From: Caulobacter sp. UNC279MFTsu5.1
GTDB taxonomy: Bacteria > Pseudomonadota > Alphaproteobacteria > Caulobacterales > Caulobacteraceae
DNA length: 64,000 bases
Direction: 5' to 3'
Assembly: GCF_900114015.1 (NCBI RefSeq)
Contig: NZ_FORN01000030.1
Location: forward strand, 1-64,000
In this document: in pieces, positions 7,793-15,744 of the stretch
Position numbering within the stretch: the stretch's first letter is position 1
Layout: every line of letters starts with the position of its first letter
Program-made: the position numbers and the translations under genes
Notes under the pieces: generated by a model
The model's database searches: none
Told to the model about the DNA's origin: nothing
What the model saw: only the letters and a program-made list of their open reading frames with translations

Positions 7793-8470
7793 CTAGGTGT
7801 AGTCCACGACGAAGGTCCCGTCGGCCCGCTGGATCACCGTCGCGGTGGTCTGGGGCTTGCCCGTGAAGTCGACCTCGGCGGCGTTCGAGATCTCCGTCAC
7901 GTCGATCACCTGGCCGGAAACGGAAGAATATTCAGCCACGAAGACCTGGCTGGTCGGCATGAAGGTGAAGACGGCGTTCGGCAGGGCGGAGGTCGTCGCC
8001 ACGGGAACGGGGACAGGTGATGTCGCGGCCTTGGCCCAGCCGAACACGAAACCGCTGGCGGGCGTGAAGTCCGCCCCCGCGACGATCGAGAAGCTGCCGG
8101 CGGAACCCTGGCCCTGGGTGACGGCGCCAAATCCCGTCGGCGGCGATCCCGCGAAAGAAACCCGATCCGACTTGGACAGGTCGACCAGGGCCACGCCGCC
8201 GCTGCTCACCACCGTGCCCGGCGCGAGCGTGTCGCTGGTTCCCCAATAGGCGTAGACGCTGTCGTCGTAGGCGACGCTGTCGAAGCCGCCGGAGGTGATG
8301 CTGTCGAACGTGACCCAGGCGTTGGTGAAGACGGGCGTTGAGCCGGTCTGCGGCGGCTGCATGAACAGCACGTAGCTCTTGGCGAAGCCGCTCTGGTTGA
8401 AGATCTGGATGGTGCGGGTCGTCACGACGGCGTCTCCCCCGGGTTTGGTTGTACCGCCAGGGTTCAACAA
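7793..8470 (-). CDS. Hypothetical protein, beta-rich
   Basis: 225 residues from a TTG at 8470 (weak CCGGAAA upstream); a GTG 15 codons inside is an alternative. The sequence is rich in Gly, Ser, Thr and Val with alternating hydrophobic patterns (RTIQIFNQSGFAKSYVLFMQ; VFTFMPTSQVFVAEYSSVSG), suggesting an all-beta fold. I see no signal peptide, membrane segment or recognised motif. It is convergent with hslO. No function is proposed. Confidence 0.6.
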   Translation of the reverse strand: MLNPGGTTKPGGDAVVTTRTIQIFNQSGFAKSYVLFMQPPQTGSTPVFTNAWVTFDSITSGGFDSVAYDDSVYAYWGTSDTLAPGTVVSSGGVALVDLSKSDRVSFAGSPPTGFGAVTQGQGSAGSFSIVAGADFTPASGFVFGWAKAATSPVPVPVATTSALPNAVFTFMPTSQVFVAEYSSVSGQVIDVTEISNAAEVDFTGKPQTTATVIQRADGTFVVDYT

Positions 8471-8510
8471 TTTCCGGATGAGCGCAATGCCGTGCTGATG
8501 CTTGTCGACG

Positions 8511-8975
8511 TCAATTCACCCGCCGCGCCGCGCCCGGCAGGTGCAGCGAGAATTCCGGGATCGCGGCCTCGAACACCTCGCCGGCCGCGGTCATCATCTG
8601 GAAATGGCCGACCATGGTTCCCGACGGGGTCGGCAGCGGGCAACTGCTGACATAGCGGAACGCCTCGCGCGGCCGCAGTTCGGGCTGTTCGCCGACCACG
8701 CCGGAGCCTTCGACCTCGGCCGATCGGTTCAGGCCGTCGGTGATCGTCCACGCCCGCGCGACCAGTTGCACGGTCTCGGCGCCATGGTTCTCGATCTCGA
8801 CCGTGTAGCCCCACATCCACAGGCCCTCCTCGGGCGCGGAGTCCTCGGATTGGTAGACGGGCGAGACGCGCACGACGATGTCGCGCGTGCGCGCCTCGTA
8901 GATGCCCGTATCGGCGCCGCGCCGCCGGCGGATCCGCTTCAGGGGCGGGGAGGACTCACGCCTGATCGAGCGCAC
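8511..8975 (-). CDS. apaG: ApaG protein
   Basis: 154 residues if translation starts at the GTG at 8975, overlapping the end of metZ by 20 nt. The family core begins near YEARTRDIVVRVSPVYQSE, so the true start may differ. WMWGYTVEIENHGAETVQL, ITDGLN and LPTPSGTMVGHFQM are the ApaG (fibronectin-III-like) signatures. ApaG proteins are linked to Co2+ resistance and Ap4A metabolism, but the biochemical role is unsettled. Overlap with metZ implies co-transcription. Confidence 0.9.
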   Translation of the reverse strand: MRSIRRESSPPLKRIRRRRGADTGIYEARTRDIVVRVSPVYQSEDSAPEEGLWMWGYTVEIENHGAETVQLVARAWTITDGLNRSAEVEGSGVVGEQPELRPREAFRYVSSCPLPTPSGTMVGHFQMMTAAGEVFEAAIPEFSLHLPGAARRVN

Positions 8976-10140
8976 GGATCACGTCCCGGGTCAGGTCCGA
9001 CAGGCTTTCCAGGCCGACCGACAGGCGCACGCCGCCCTCGACCACGCCCAGCGAGGGGCGCTGCTCCTCGGGCACCGAACGGTGGGTGGTGGTCGGCGGG
9101 TGGGTGGCCATCGACTTGGCGTCGCCCAGATTGTTGGAGATGTCGACGATCTCCAGGGCGTTCAGGAACTTGAACGCCGCCTCGCGCGAGCCGAGGTCCA
9201 GGGCCAGGACCGTGCCGCCGCCGCTCATCTGCGACTTGGCGACGTTGTGGCCCGGATGGTCGGCGCGGAAGGGATAGAGCACCTGCCGGACCGCCTTGTG
9301 CTGGGCCACCACGTCGGCCAGGGCGGCGGCGGTGTCGTTCTGGCGGCGCACCCGCAGGTCCAGGGTCTCCAGGCCCTTGACCAGCACCCAGGCGTTGAAC
9401 GGCGACAGCGACGGGCCGGTGTGGCGCAGCGGGTCGCGATAGAACTCCTCGTTGATCGCCTCGCTGGTCAGGATCGCCCCGCCCAGCACCCGGCCCTGGC
9501 CGTCGATGTGTTTGGTGGCCGAATAGACCACGATGTCGGCGCCCAGCTTCAGCGGCTGCTGGAAGATCGGGGTGGCGAAGACGTTGTCGACGATGACCTT
9601 GGCCCCGACCGCGTGGGCCAACTCGGACACCGCGCGGATGTCGGTGATCTCCAGCACCGGGTTGGACGGAGTCTCGATCAGCACGGCCTTGGTGTTGGGG
9701 CGGATCGCCGCCTCCCAGGCCTTGGGATCGGTGGCGTCGACGAAGGTGGTCTCGACCCCGAAGCGCGGCAGCCACTCGGCGATCAGCCAGCGGCACGAGC
9801 CGAACAGGGCGCGGCCGGCCACCACGTGGTCGCCGGCCCGGACCAGGCCCATCAGGGCGGCGTGGATCGAGGCCATCCCGGTCGCCTGGGCGCGGCACAC
9901 TTCCGCGCCTTCAAGAAGCGCCAGGCGGTCCTCGAACATCTTCACGGTCGGATTGTTGAACCGCGAATAGACGAAGCCGGGGTCCTCGCCGGAGAACCGG
10001 CGGTCGGCGCCCTCGGCGCTGTCATAGGTGAAGCCCTGGGTCAGGTAGAGGGCCTCGGCCGTCTCCATGTACTGCGAGCGCGCCAGACCGCCACGGATCA
10101 GCTTGGTGGCGATATCCCAGTCCTTCGGGTCCTCGGCCAT
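8956..10140 (-). CDS. metZ: O-succinylhomoserine sulfhydrylase
   Basis: 394 residues from the ATG at 10140, which follows GAGGAG. It belongs to the Cys/Met PLP enzymes: YSRFNNPTVKMFEDRLALLE near the N-terminus, VDNVFATPIFQQPLKLGADIVVYSATKHIDGQGR with the PLP Lys, and GVVEGGVRLSVGLE near the end. MetZ uses sulfide to convert O-succinylhomoserine to homocysteine in methionine synthesis. The IRGGLARSQ.METAEALYLTQGF opening is typical of MetZ rather than MetB or MetC. It is divergent from dcd. Confidence 0.93.
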   Translation of the reverse strand: MAEDPKDWDIATKLIRGGLARSQYMETAEALYLTQGFTYDSAEGADRRFSGEDPGFVYSRFNNPTVKMFEDRLALLEGAEVCRAQATGMASIHAALMGLVRAGDHVVAGRALFGSCRWLIAEWLPRFGVETTFVDATDPKAWEAAIRPNTKAVLIETPSNPVLEITDIRAVSELAHAVGAKVIVDNVFATPIFQQPLKLGADIVVYSATKHIDGQGRVLGGAILTSEAINEEFYRDPLRHTGPSLSPFNAWVLVKGLETLDLRVRRQNDTAAALADVVAQHKAVRQVLYPFRADHPGHNVAKSQMSGGGTVLALDLGSREAAFKFLNALEIVDISNNLGDAKSMATHPPTTTHRSVPEEQRPSLGVVEGGVRLSVGLESLSDLTRDVIRALDQA

Positions 10141-10167
10141 GGCGATACTCCTCGACGCTCCAGAAAC

Positions 10168-10193
10168 GGCCGGCATAAGGGGTTTTGCCGGCC
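10168..10193. promoter_or_regulatory. Hairpin in the metZ-dcd divergent region
   Basis: GGCCGGCA (10168-10175) pairs perfectly with TGCCGGCC (10186-10193) around a 10-nt loop, 28 nt upstream of metZ. It lacks the conserved pseudoknot of the SAM-II riboswitch. It could be an attenuator stem or an operator; no function is assigned. Confidence 0.35.
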
Positions 10194-10310
10194 TGACGGT
10201 CAAGGCGGACAAGTCCGATTTCAACATTAGAATTGTCACACGCGAACAAGAGGCGGGCGGATGGACCGCGAGCCTTGCCTTCATGGCCCGGTTTAGCGAG
10301 TGTCGCCCCG

Positions 10311-11339
10311 ATGACCGACGCCCACGCCGCGGGGATTCTGCCCTGCCAATCCATCGAGGACCTGATCGCGCAAGAGGCGATCACCTCCCAGACCCCGTTC
10401 GACACCGACCAGGTGCAGCCGGCCAGCCTGGACCTGCGCCTGGGCGCGCGGTGCTGGCGGGTGCGCGCCTCGTTCCTGCCCGGGGTGGCCCGCCGCGTGC
10501 CCGAGCGCCTGAAGGACGTGGCGATGCACGAGCTGGACCTGACCAAGGGCGCGGTGCTGGAGAAGGGCTGCGTCTACATCGCCGAGATCCAGGAACGCCT
10601 GAGCCTGCCGGGCAATATCGCCGCGCGGGGCAATCCCAAGAGCTCGACCGGCCGGGTCGACGTGTTCGTCCGCCTGCTGAGCGATCACTCCAAGGCGTTC
10701 GACGACATCGAGGCCGGCTATGAAGGGCCGCTCTATATCGAGATCGCGCCCCAGACCTTCTCGGTGCTGGTGCGGTCCGGCACGCGGCTGAACCAGCTGC
10801 GCCTCAAGCGCGGCGAGCCAGTCAAGCTGGCGATCAAGAGCGTCGGCGTCGACCTGACGCCGGGCGAGGGCGGCATCGTCGGCTTCCGCGGCCGCCGCCA
10901 CGCCGGGGTGGTCGACCTGGACCACGAGGACGGCCACGATCCGCGCGACTTCTGGGAGCCGCTGGAGACCCGCCACGGCGAGCTGCTGCTGGATCCGGGC
11001 GAGTTCTACATCCTGGCCTCCAAGGACGATGTTCAGATTCCGGTGCTGGAAGCGGCCGAGATGACCCCGATCGATCCGTCGGTCGGCGAGTTCCGGGTGC
11101 ACTACGCCGGCTTCTTCGACCCCGGTTTCGGCACCGAGGAGGCCGGGGCGGTTGGCTCCAAGGGCGTGCTGGAGGTGCGCAGTCACGAGACGCCGTTCCT
11201 GCTCGAGGACGGCCAGATCGTCGCCCGCCTGGTCTACGAACCCCTGACCGCGCGGCCTGACCGCCTCTATGGCGAGGGCGGCTCGCACTATCAGCGCCAG
11301 GGGCTGAAACTGTCCAAGCACTTCAAGGCGTGGCGTTAG
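10311..11339 (+). CDS. dcd: 2'-deoxycytidine 5'-triphosphate deaminase (long form)
   Basis: 342 residues from the ATG at 10311. This is the double-length alphaproteobacterial Dcd type: two copies of the dUTPase-like jelly-roll. QVQPASLDLRLGARCWRVRA and GNIAARGNPKSSTGRVDVFVR (with the catalytic region) are in the first half; the second half contains RLYGEGGSHYQRQGLKLSKH. The enzyme makes dUTP from dCTP for thymidylate synthesis in the cytoplasm. Confidence 0.92.
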   Translation: MTDAHAAGILPCQSIEDLIAQEAITSQTPFDTDQVQPASLDLRLGARCWRVRASFLPGVARRVPERLKDVAMHELDLTKGAVLEKGCVYIAEIQERLSLPGNIAARGNPKSSTGRVDVFVRLLSDHSKAFDDIEAGYEGPLYIEIAPQTFSVLVRSGTRLNQLRLKRGEPVKLAIKSVGVDLTPGEGGIVGFRGRRHAGVVDLDHEDGHDPRDFWEPLETRHGELLLDPGEFYILASKDDVQIPVLEAAEMTPIDPSVGEFRVHYAGFFDPGFGTEEAGAVGSKGVLEVRSHETPFLLEDGQIVARLVYEPLTARPDRLYGEGGSHYQRQGLKLSKHFKAWR

Positions 11340-11417
11340 GCCGCAACGCCCGGCGCTTTCCTGGTTAACCGATCTCTTCGTAGCCTGGGCCTTCGTTGTG
11401 TCCAGGCGTCGGGGGAC

Positions 11418-12314
11418 GTGGTGTCGGTGTTTGGTTTCCGCAAAGGGCTGGTCGCCGCCTGCGCCCTGGCTTGCGCCCTGGCTTGCGCCCTGGCGGGCGG
11501 CGTCGCCCATGCCGCGCCGGCCATGTGGGAAGTGCGCGACCACGACACCCGCATCTATCTGTTCGGCGCCATGCACGTCCTGCAGCCAAACGTGAAGTGG
11601 CGCACCCGGGCCTTCGACCGCGCCTACGCCCGGGCCGACAAGGTCTGGTTCGAGACCCGCGCCGACGCCGACCCGGCCGAGGTCCAGGCCCTGGTCGACC
11701 GCTACGGCGTCGATCCCGAGCGTCCCCTGACCGAGAAGCTGCCGCCGCGCACCGTGGCGACCTTGAAGGCGGCGCTGGAGCGGGACGGCGGCTCGCTGGA
11801 CCGCGTCGACCGCCTGCGGCCCTGGGCGGCGGCGATGATGCTGTCGGTGCTGCCGATGACCCAGCAGGGCGCCTCGGTCGCGGCCGGCGCCGACGCCGCG
11901 GTGACCCGCCAGGCCCGCGCCGCCGAGAAGCCGATCGCCACGTTCGAGACCGTGGAGCAGCAGATCCGGCTGTTCGCCGGCCTGCCCGAGGCGGTCGAGG
12001 TGCAATATCTGGACGACGTGGCGTCCGAGACCCTGTCGCCGCCCCGCAACGGCGTGGCCCTGCAGTCGGCCTGGCTGCATGGCGACATGGACAGTCTGGG
12101 ACCCCTGGTGGTCGACGTGATGAAGCGCGACCGCCCGGCGCTGTACGACGCCTTGCTCAAGCGCCGTAACGCGGCCTGGGCGGAGGCCTTGGCCGCCGAG
12201 ATGGGCCGGCCCGGCGTCCAGTTGGTCGCGGTCGGCGCCCTGCACATGGCCGGCGAGGACGGCCTGCCGGCCCTGATGGCGGCGCGCGGGTACCAGGTGC
12301 GGCGGGTGCAGTAG
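11418..12314 (+). CDS. TraB/GumN family protein, exported
   Basis: 298 residues from GTG at 11418, preceded by GGGGGA. A signal peptide occupies residues 1-32 and contains a (CALA)x3 repeat. The mature part has both family hallmarks: IYLFGAMHVL near the start and VAVGALHMAGEDGLP near the end (GxxH motifs), with TFETVEQQIRLFAGLP between. The family resembles TIKI metalloproteases; activity in bacteria is largely uncharacterised. A paralogue lies at 15745-16629. Confidence 0.88.
   Translation: MVSVFGFRKGLVAACALACALACALAGGVAHAAPAMWEVRDHDTRIYLFGAMHVLQPNVKWRTRAFDRAYARADKVWFETRADADPAEVQALVDRYGVDPERPLTEKLPPRTVATLKAALERDGGSLDRVDRLRPWAAAMMLSVLPMTQQGASVAAGADAAVTRQARAAEKPIATFETVEQQIRLFAGLPEAVEVQYLDDVASETLSPPRNGVALQSAWLHGDMDSLGPLVVDVMKRDRPALYDALLKRRNAAWAEALAAEMGRPGVQLVAVGALHMAGEDGLPALMAARGYQVRRVQ
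11460..11495 (+). repeat. 12-bp tandem repeat inside a signal peptide
   Basis: Three units of TGCGCCCTGGCT stand in tandem (the last base of the third differs), encoding Cys-Ala-Leu-Ala three times within the hydrophobic core of the signal peptide. Being in-frame, unit gain or loss would change core length without a frameshift. Confidence 0.8.
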
Positions 12315-12320
12315 AATCTT

Positions 12321-12500
12321 CCTTCTCCCCTTGCGGGAGAAGGTGGCGCTCAGCGCCGGATGAGGGGTCTCTCAAACCTTTCCGAGGGCTTGTCCGCAGC
12401 GTCGCCGCCGTGCGACCCCTCATCCGTCGGCGGAGTTCATCCTCGGGCGCGCGCCACGCGCGACCCGGGGGCCGACACCTTCTCCCGCAAGGGGAGAAGG
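12321..12500. repeat. Large palindromic repeat with 25-bp perfect inverted ends
   Basis: The left arm (12321-12345) and the right arm (12476-12500) are exact reverse complements over 25 bp; each arm also carries a CTTCTCCC..GGGAGAAG hairpin. A second inner pair, GGATGAGGGGTC (12358-12369) and GACCCCTCATCC (12414-12425), is nested. The right arm supplies the AAGGAGGGGG ribosome site of the next gene. A second copy of the left arm is seen, interrupted, at 25813-26021. Confidence 0.8.
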
Positions 12501-12507
12501 AGGGGGA

Positions 12508-13380
12508 ATGACGATGATCGATCCGGACTGGCTGGCCGCCTTCCTGCGCGAGGAGACCCTTCCCGCCGACTTCGCCGCCGAGGTCGAGCGGCTGCACGCA
12601 CCGCTGGCCGACCGGATCGCGGCGGTGGCCCTGGGGCCGGCCTTCGTGGTCGGGATCTGCGGCCCGCAGGGCTCGGGCAAGACCACAACGGTCCGCGTCG
12701 TCGCCGCGCTGCTGGAGGCGCGGGGCCTGAAGGTGGCGACCCTGTCGCTGGACGACCTCTACCTGCCGCGCGCCGACCGCGAGGCCCTCGCCCGCGACGT
12801 CCATCCGCTGCTGCGCACGCGCGGCGTTCCCGGGACCCACGACGTCGCCCTGGGCCTGGCCGTGCTGGACGGCCTGGCGGGCGAGGGCGAGACGGCGCTG
12901 CCGCGGTTCGACAAGGCGGCGGACGACCGCGCGCCCGTCGCGACCTGGCCCGTGGTCGCGGGGCCGGTCGACGTCGTGCTGCTGGAGGGCTGGTGCGTCG
13001 GGGCGCGGCCGGAGCCGGCCGAGGCCCTGGTCGCGCCGATCAACGCCCTGGAACGCGAGCGCGACCCGGACGGCGCCTGGCGCGCCCATGTCAACGCCGC
13101 CCTGGCCGGGCCGTACCGCGCCCTGTTCGCCCGCGTGGACCTGTTGGTGCTGTTCACCGCGCCGGACTTCGAGACCGTCCTGGCCTGGCGGCGGGAGCAG
13201 GAGGTCAAGCTGCGGGACCGGTTGGTCGCCATGGGGCGGGCAGGGGCCATGACCGACGACGAGGTCGCCGTCTTCGTCCAGCACTACGAGCGACTGACCC
13301 GCCACATCGCCCGCGAAATGCCGCCCCGGGCCGACATCGTCGTGGCGTTGGACGAAGACCGCCGTTCGTCGATCATCTGA
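12508..13380 (+). CDS. P-loop kinase, D-glycerate 3-kinase (GlxK/YggC/Tda10) family
   Basis: 290 residues. Walker A is GPQGSGKTTT near residue 53, followed by VATLSLDDLYLPRADRE, typical of the phosphoribulokinase/uridine-kinase group, with HPLLRTRGVPGTHD and LLEGWCVGARP as further family blocks. Members include plant-type glycerate 3-kinase and yeast Tda10. It probably phosphorylates D-glycerate, feeding 3-phosphoglycerate to central metabolism. The start is fixed by AAGGAGGGGG, which lies at the edge of a palindromic repeat. Confidence 0.87.
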   Translation: MTMIDPDWLAAFLREETLPADFAAEVERLHAPLADRIAAVALGPAFVVGICGPQGSGKTTTVRVVAALLEARGLKVATLSLDDLYLPRADREALARDVHPLLRTRGVPGTHDVALGLAVLDGLAGEGETALPRFDKAADDRAPVATWPVVAGPVDVVLLEGWCVGARPEPAEALVAPINALERERDPDGAWRAHVNAALAGPYRALFARVDLLVLFTAPDFETVLAWRREQEVKLRDRLVAMGRAGAMTDDEVAVFVQHYERLTRHIAREMPPRADIVVALDEDRRSSII

Positions 13381-13456
13381 TCGGCCATTCGGTCGCGCGG
13401 CACGGCGTCGCACTAGATATGGTGTGACCGCTTTTGGCTCTCCACCAATGCTAGTT

Positions 13457-13488
13457 TCGCTTTGTCGGCGAAACGACTCACCGAGTCG
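13457..13488 (+). promoter_or_regulatory. Paired GANTC methylation sites in a dyad
   Basis: GTTTCGC and GCGAAAC form one hairpin (13454-13473), directly followed by GACTC-ACC-GAGTC (13475-13487), two CcrM GANTC sites on a perfect dyad. They lie 24-37 nt upstream of the next start codon. GcrA-dependent promoters in Caulobacter carry methylated GANTC near the -10/-35, so this is a candidate. No start site is known. Confidence 0.4.
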
Positions 13489-13511
13489 CCGGTTGTGGAG
13501 CTTCTCAGGCC

Positions 13512-13802
13512 ATGAACGCACTGTTCGGCGGGACCTATTCGACCCATGCCCGGCGGGTGGCGATCTGGAGCCGGGCCGTCCCGATCCCGGGCTGCGACAA
13601 GGCGATCTGGCGCTGCGACGACCAGGGCCGGATCATCCGCTGGGCCGACTACGAGGACCGCTTCTCGCGCTACGGCTGGACGATCCTGCGTGAACGCGGC
13701 GAGACCCGCATCGCCCAGGCCCTGGGCTTGTCCGCCGCCAGGCCGGTCCATGTCAGCCAAGCCGATCACTTCGACGCCGCGCCCCAGCGCAAGGCCGCCT
13801 GA
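13512..13802 (+). CDS. Hypothetical small protein
   Basis: 96 residues, cytoplasmic by sequence. It contains ARRVAIWSRAVPIPGCDKAIWRCD, DQGRIIRWADYEDRFSRYGW and a charged tail. No domain recognised, no signal peptide or membrane segment. It stands alone between a P-loop kinase and a membrane-protein gene. Its GANTC-bearing upstream region suggests cell-cycle-timed expression, which is inference. Confidence 0.7.
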   Translation: MNALFGGTYSTHARRVAIWSRAVPIPGCDKAIWRCDDQGRIIRWADYEDRFSRYGWTILRERGETRIAQALGLSAARPVHVSQADHFDAAPQRKAA

Positions 13803-13868
13803 CGCGGCGGCCTGTCGCCTCTCCTTGATCTTTTGACAAGCTCGCTTGACATGGTTCATGCGATATAA

Positions 13869-13884
13869 GACAAGCGTCCTTGTC
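13869..13884. promoter_or_regulatory. Candidate operator GACAAG-N4-CTTGTC
   Basis: A perfect 6-bp dyad, GACAAG-CGTC-CTTGTC, sits 21 nt upstream of the membrane protein start. A further TTTTGACAAG at 13832-13841 is the inverse of CTTGTCAAAA at 13879-13888. The two-gene unit it precedes encodes a small XRE-type DNA-binding protein, so autoregulation through this dyad is plausible. Confidence 0.45.
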
Positions 13885-13905
13885 AAAAAGACAGGGAGCC
13901 AAGAC

Positions 13906-14487
13906 ATGACGTCCGAACGCGGCGAGTTCCGCGCCCTCAAGAAGTTCATGCTGTTCGCCGGCTTCATCGGCGCGATGCTGGTCTCGGTGCGCGTCGGCGC
14001 CTGGGGCGGGATCTGGGCCTTCGTCGGCGGCCTGGGCACGGTCGCCGCCTCGCTGGCCTTCGCCTACGGCGCCAACCGCCTGTTCCGGCGCGAGCCCCTG
14101 CGTCCGCCGATGCGCCGCTACCTGCTGCGGTTCGGGATCTCGATGTCGGCCTATGTGGTGCTGCTGATCGGAGCGACGATGCTGCACCGCCAAGGCCTGA
14201 CCGCCGGGCCGTTGGGCTACCTGATCGCCCTGGCCCCGGCCCTGGCCATCCTCGGCACGATCGCCAGCATGGGCTTCTACCTGGCCGAGGAGACCGACGA
14301 GTTCCACCGCGAGGTGCTGATCCAGAGTCTGCTGTGGGGCATCGCCGTGACCCTGGGCGCGGCCAGCGTCTGGGGCTTCCTGGAGACCTTCGGCAAGGCG
14401 CCGCACGCGCCGGCCTGGGCGGCGGTGCCGATCTTCGCCGTGGCCATGGGCCTGTCGCAGCCCTTCATCGCCCGGCGGTACCGCTGA
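13906..14487 (+). CDS. Multi-pass membrane protein paired with XRE regulator
   Basis: 193 residues from the ATG at 13906, preceded by GGGAG; an earlier in-frame ATG at 13846 has no ribosome site and would run through the operator. About five to six membrane segments are visible (FMLFAGFIGAMLVSVRVG; IWAFVGGLGTVAASLAFAYG; FGISMSAYVVLLIGATML; LGYLIALAPALAILGTIASMG; LLWGIAVTLGAASVWGFL; WAAVPIFAVAMGLSQPF). Its stop overlaps the start of the XRE gene by one base. Such pairs are common but poorly understood. Confidence 0.82.
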   Translation: MTSERGEFRALKKFMLFAGFIGAMLVSVRVGAWGGIWAFVGGLGTVAASLAFAYGANRLFRREPLRPPMRRYLLRFGISMSAYVVLLIGATMLHRQGLTAGPLGYLIALAPALAILGTIASMGFYLAEETDEFHREVLIQSLLWGIAVTLGAASVWGFLETFGKAPHAPAWAAVPIFAVAMGLSQPFIARRYR

Positions 14488-14681
14488 TGAAGAACCGCCT
14501 CAAGGTCCTGCGGGCCGAGCGCGACTGGAGCCAGGCCGACCTGGCCGAGCGCCTGGAGGTCTCGCGCCAGACGATCAACGCCCTGGAGACGGGCAAGTAC
14601 GACCCCAGCCTGCCGCTGGCCTTCAAGATCGCCCGCCTGTTCGGCCTGCCGATCGAGACCATCTTCCAGGACGAAGCCTGA
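14487..14681 (+). CDS. Small XRE-family HTH regulator
   Basis: 64 residues, almost all helix-turn-helix: MKNRLKVLRAERDWSQADLA, then ERLEVSRQTINALETGKYDP and an IARLFGLPIETIFQDEA tail. This is the Cro/CI-type domain without a sensing domain. Translation is coupled to the membrane protein upstream (TGATG). It probably binds the GACAAG-N4-CTTGTC dyad and controls its own operon, with the membrane protein as a possible signal input. Confidence 0.92.
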   Translation: MKNRLKVLRAERDWSQADLAERLEVSRQTINALETGKYDPSLPLAFKIARLFGLPIETIFQDEA

Positions 14682-14796
14682 CCTAGCCCGCCGCGAGCGC
14701 GGGCTGGCGACGGCGCCTGCCCCCAAACCCATCACCTTCCTTCAACCGGCGCGCCGCCGAACCCTTGCGCACGCCTCGTAATCAGGAGTTCCAACC

Positions 14797-15705
14797 ATGA
14801 TCCGCCGCCGTCCTCCCTTTCGCCTGATGGTCATGCTGCTGGCCATTCTGGCCGCCATCGGCGTGTTTGGTCCCGTCCACGCCGCGCCCATCGCCGTTCC
14901 CTCGGCCGCCGCGCCGCGCTTCACGGTCGAGGTGAGCGGTCAGGGGCCCGACGTCATCCTGGTCCCCGGCCTGGCCTCGTCCAGCGCCGTCTGGGACGAC
15001 ACCGTCAAGCAGCTGCAAGGCCGCTACCGCCTGCACGTGGTCCAGGTCGCCGGTTTCGCCGGCGCGCCGGCCGGGGCCAACGCCGAGGGGCCGGTGATCC
15101 AGCCGACCGTCGACGCTCTGGACGGCTACATCAAGTCGGCCGGGTTGAAGTCGCCGGCCGTGATCGGCCACTCCATGGGCGGCCTGATGGGCCTGATGCT
15201 GGCCCGCCAGCACCCCGAGGATGTCGGTCGCCTGATGGTCGTCGACAGCCTGCCATTCTACGCGATGGTCTTCTCGCCCGCCGCCACGGTCGAAACGGTC
15301 AGGCCCCAGGCCGCCGCCATGCGCGACCGCACGCTGGCCGCCACGCCCGAGGCCTGGACCGCCATGGAGACGGCGATGATGACTCGCCTGGTCAAGTCCC
15401 CCGTGGGTCTGAAATCGGCAACTGACGCCGCCCTCGCTTCGGATCGCTCGGTGGTGGGCCGCGCGCTCTACGACGACCTGACCACTGACCTGCGTGGCGA
15501 GCTGGCCGCGATCAAGACACCCACGACCCTGCTCTATCCGTGGGACCCGGCCACCGCGCCCCAGGCGGTGTTCGATCAGCTCTACACCGGCGCCTACGCC
15601 CCGATGACCCAGGCCAAGGTCAAGCGGATCGACGGCTCGTACCACTTCATCATGCTGGACCAGCCGGCCGCCTTCGCCTTCGAGGTCGAGGCCTTCCTGC
15701 GCTAA
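14797..15705 (+). CDS. Exported alpha/beta hydrolase
   Basis: 302 residues with a signal peptide or anchor (FRLMVMLLAILAAIGVFGPVHAAP). The nucleophile elbow is GHSMGG within SPAVIGHSMGGLMGLMLARQ, and the catalytic His is likely the one in DGSYHFIMLDQP near the C-terminus. GQGPDVILVPGLASSSAVWDD is the oxyanion-loop region of the fold. It is a periplasmic or membrane-tethered esterase or lipase-like hydrolase; substrate unknown. AGGAG precedes the ATG. Confidence 0.9.
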   Translation: MIRRRPPFRLMVMLLAILAAIGVFGPVHAAPIAVPSAAAPRFTVEVSGQGPDVILVPGLASSSAVWDDTVKQLQGRYRLHVVQVAGFAGAPAGANAEGPVIQPTVDALDGYIKSAGLKSPAVIGHSMGGLMGLMLARQHPEDVGRLMVVDSLPFYAMVFSPAATVETVRPQAAAMRDRTLAATPEAWTAMETAMMTRLVKSPVGLKSATDAALASDRSVVGRALYDDLTTDLRGELAAIKTPTTLLYPWDPATAPQAVFDQLYTGAYAPMTQAKVKRIDGSYHFIMLDQPAAFAFEVEAFLR

Positions 15706-15744
15706 GCCTTGCCAGGGCCGCGCTCCGACCGGAACAGTGGCGGT

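Noticed and set aside
10141..10310. SAM-II riboswitch upstream of metZ
   Set aside because: The conserved pseudoknot sequences are not present; only a simple GC hairpin is visible.
10293..12245. 650-codon minus-strand open frame
   Set aside because: It is antisense to dcd and the TraB/GumN gene, has low-complexity Gly/Arg/Gln/Val composition, and shows no domain; typical high-GC shadow frame.
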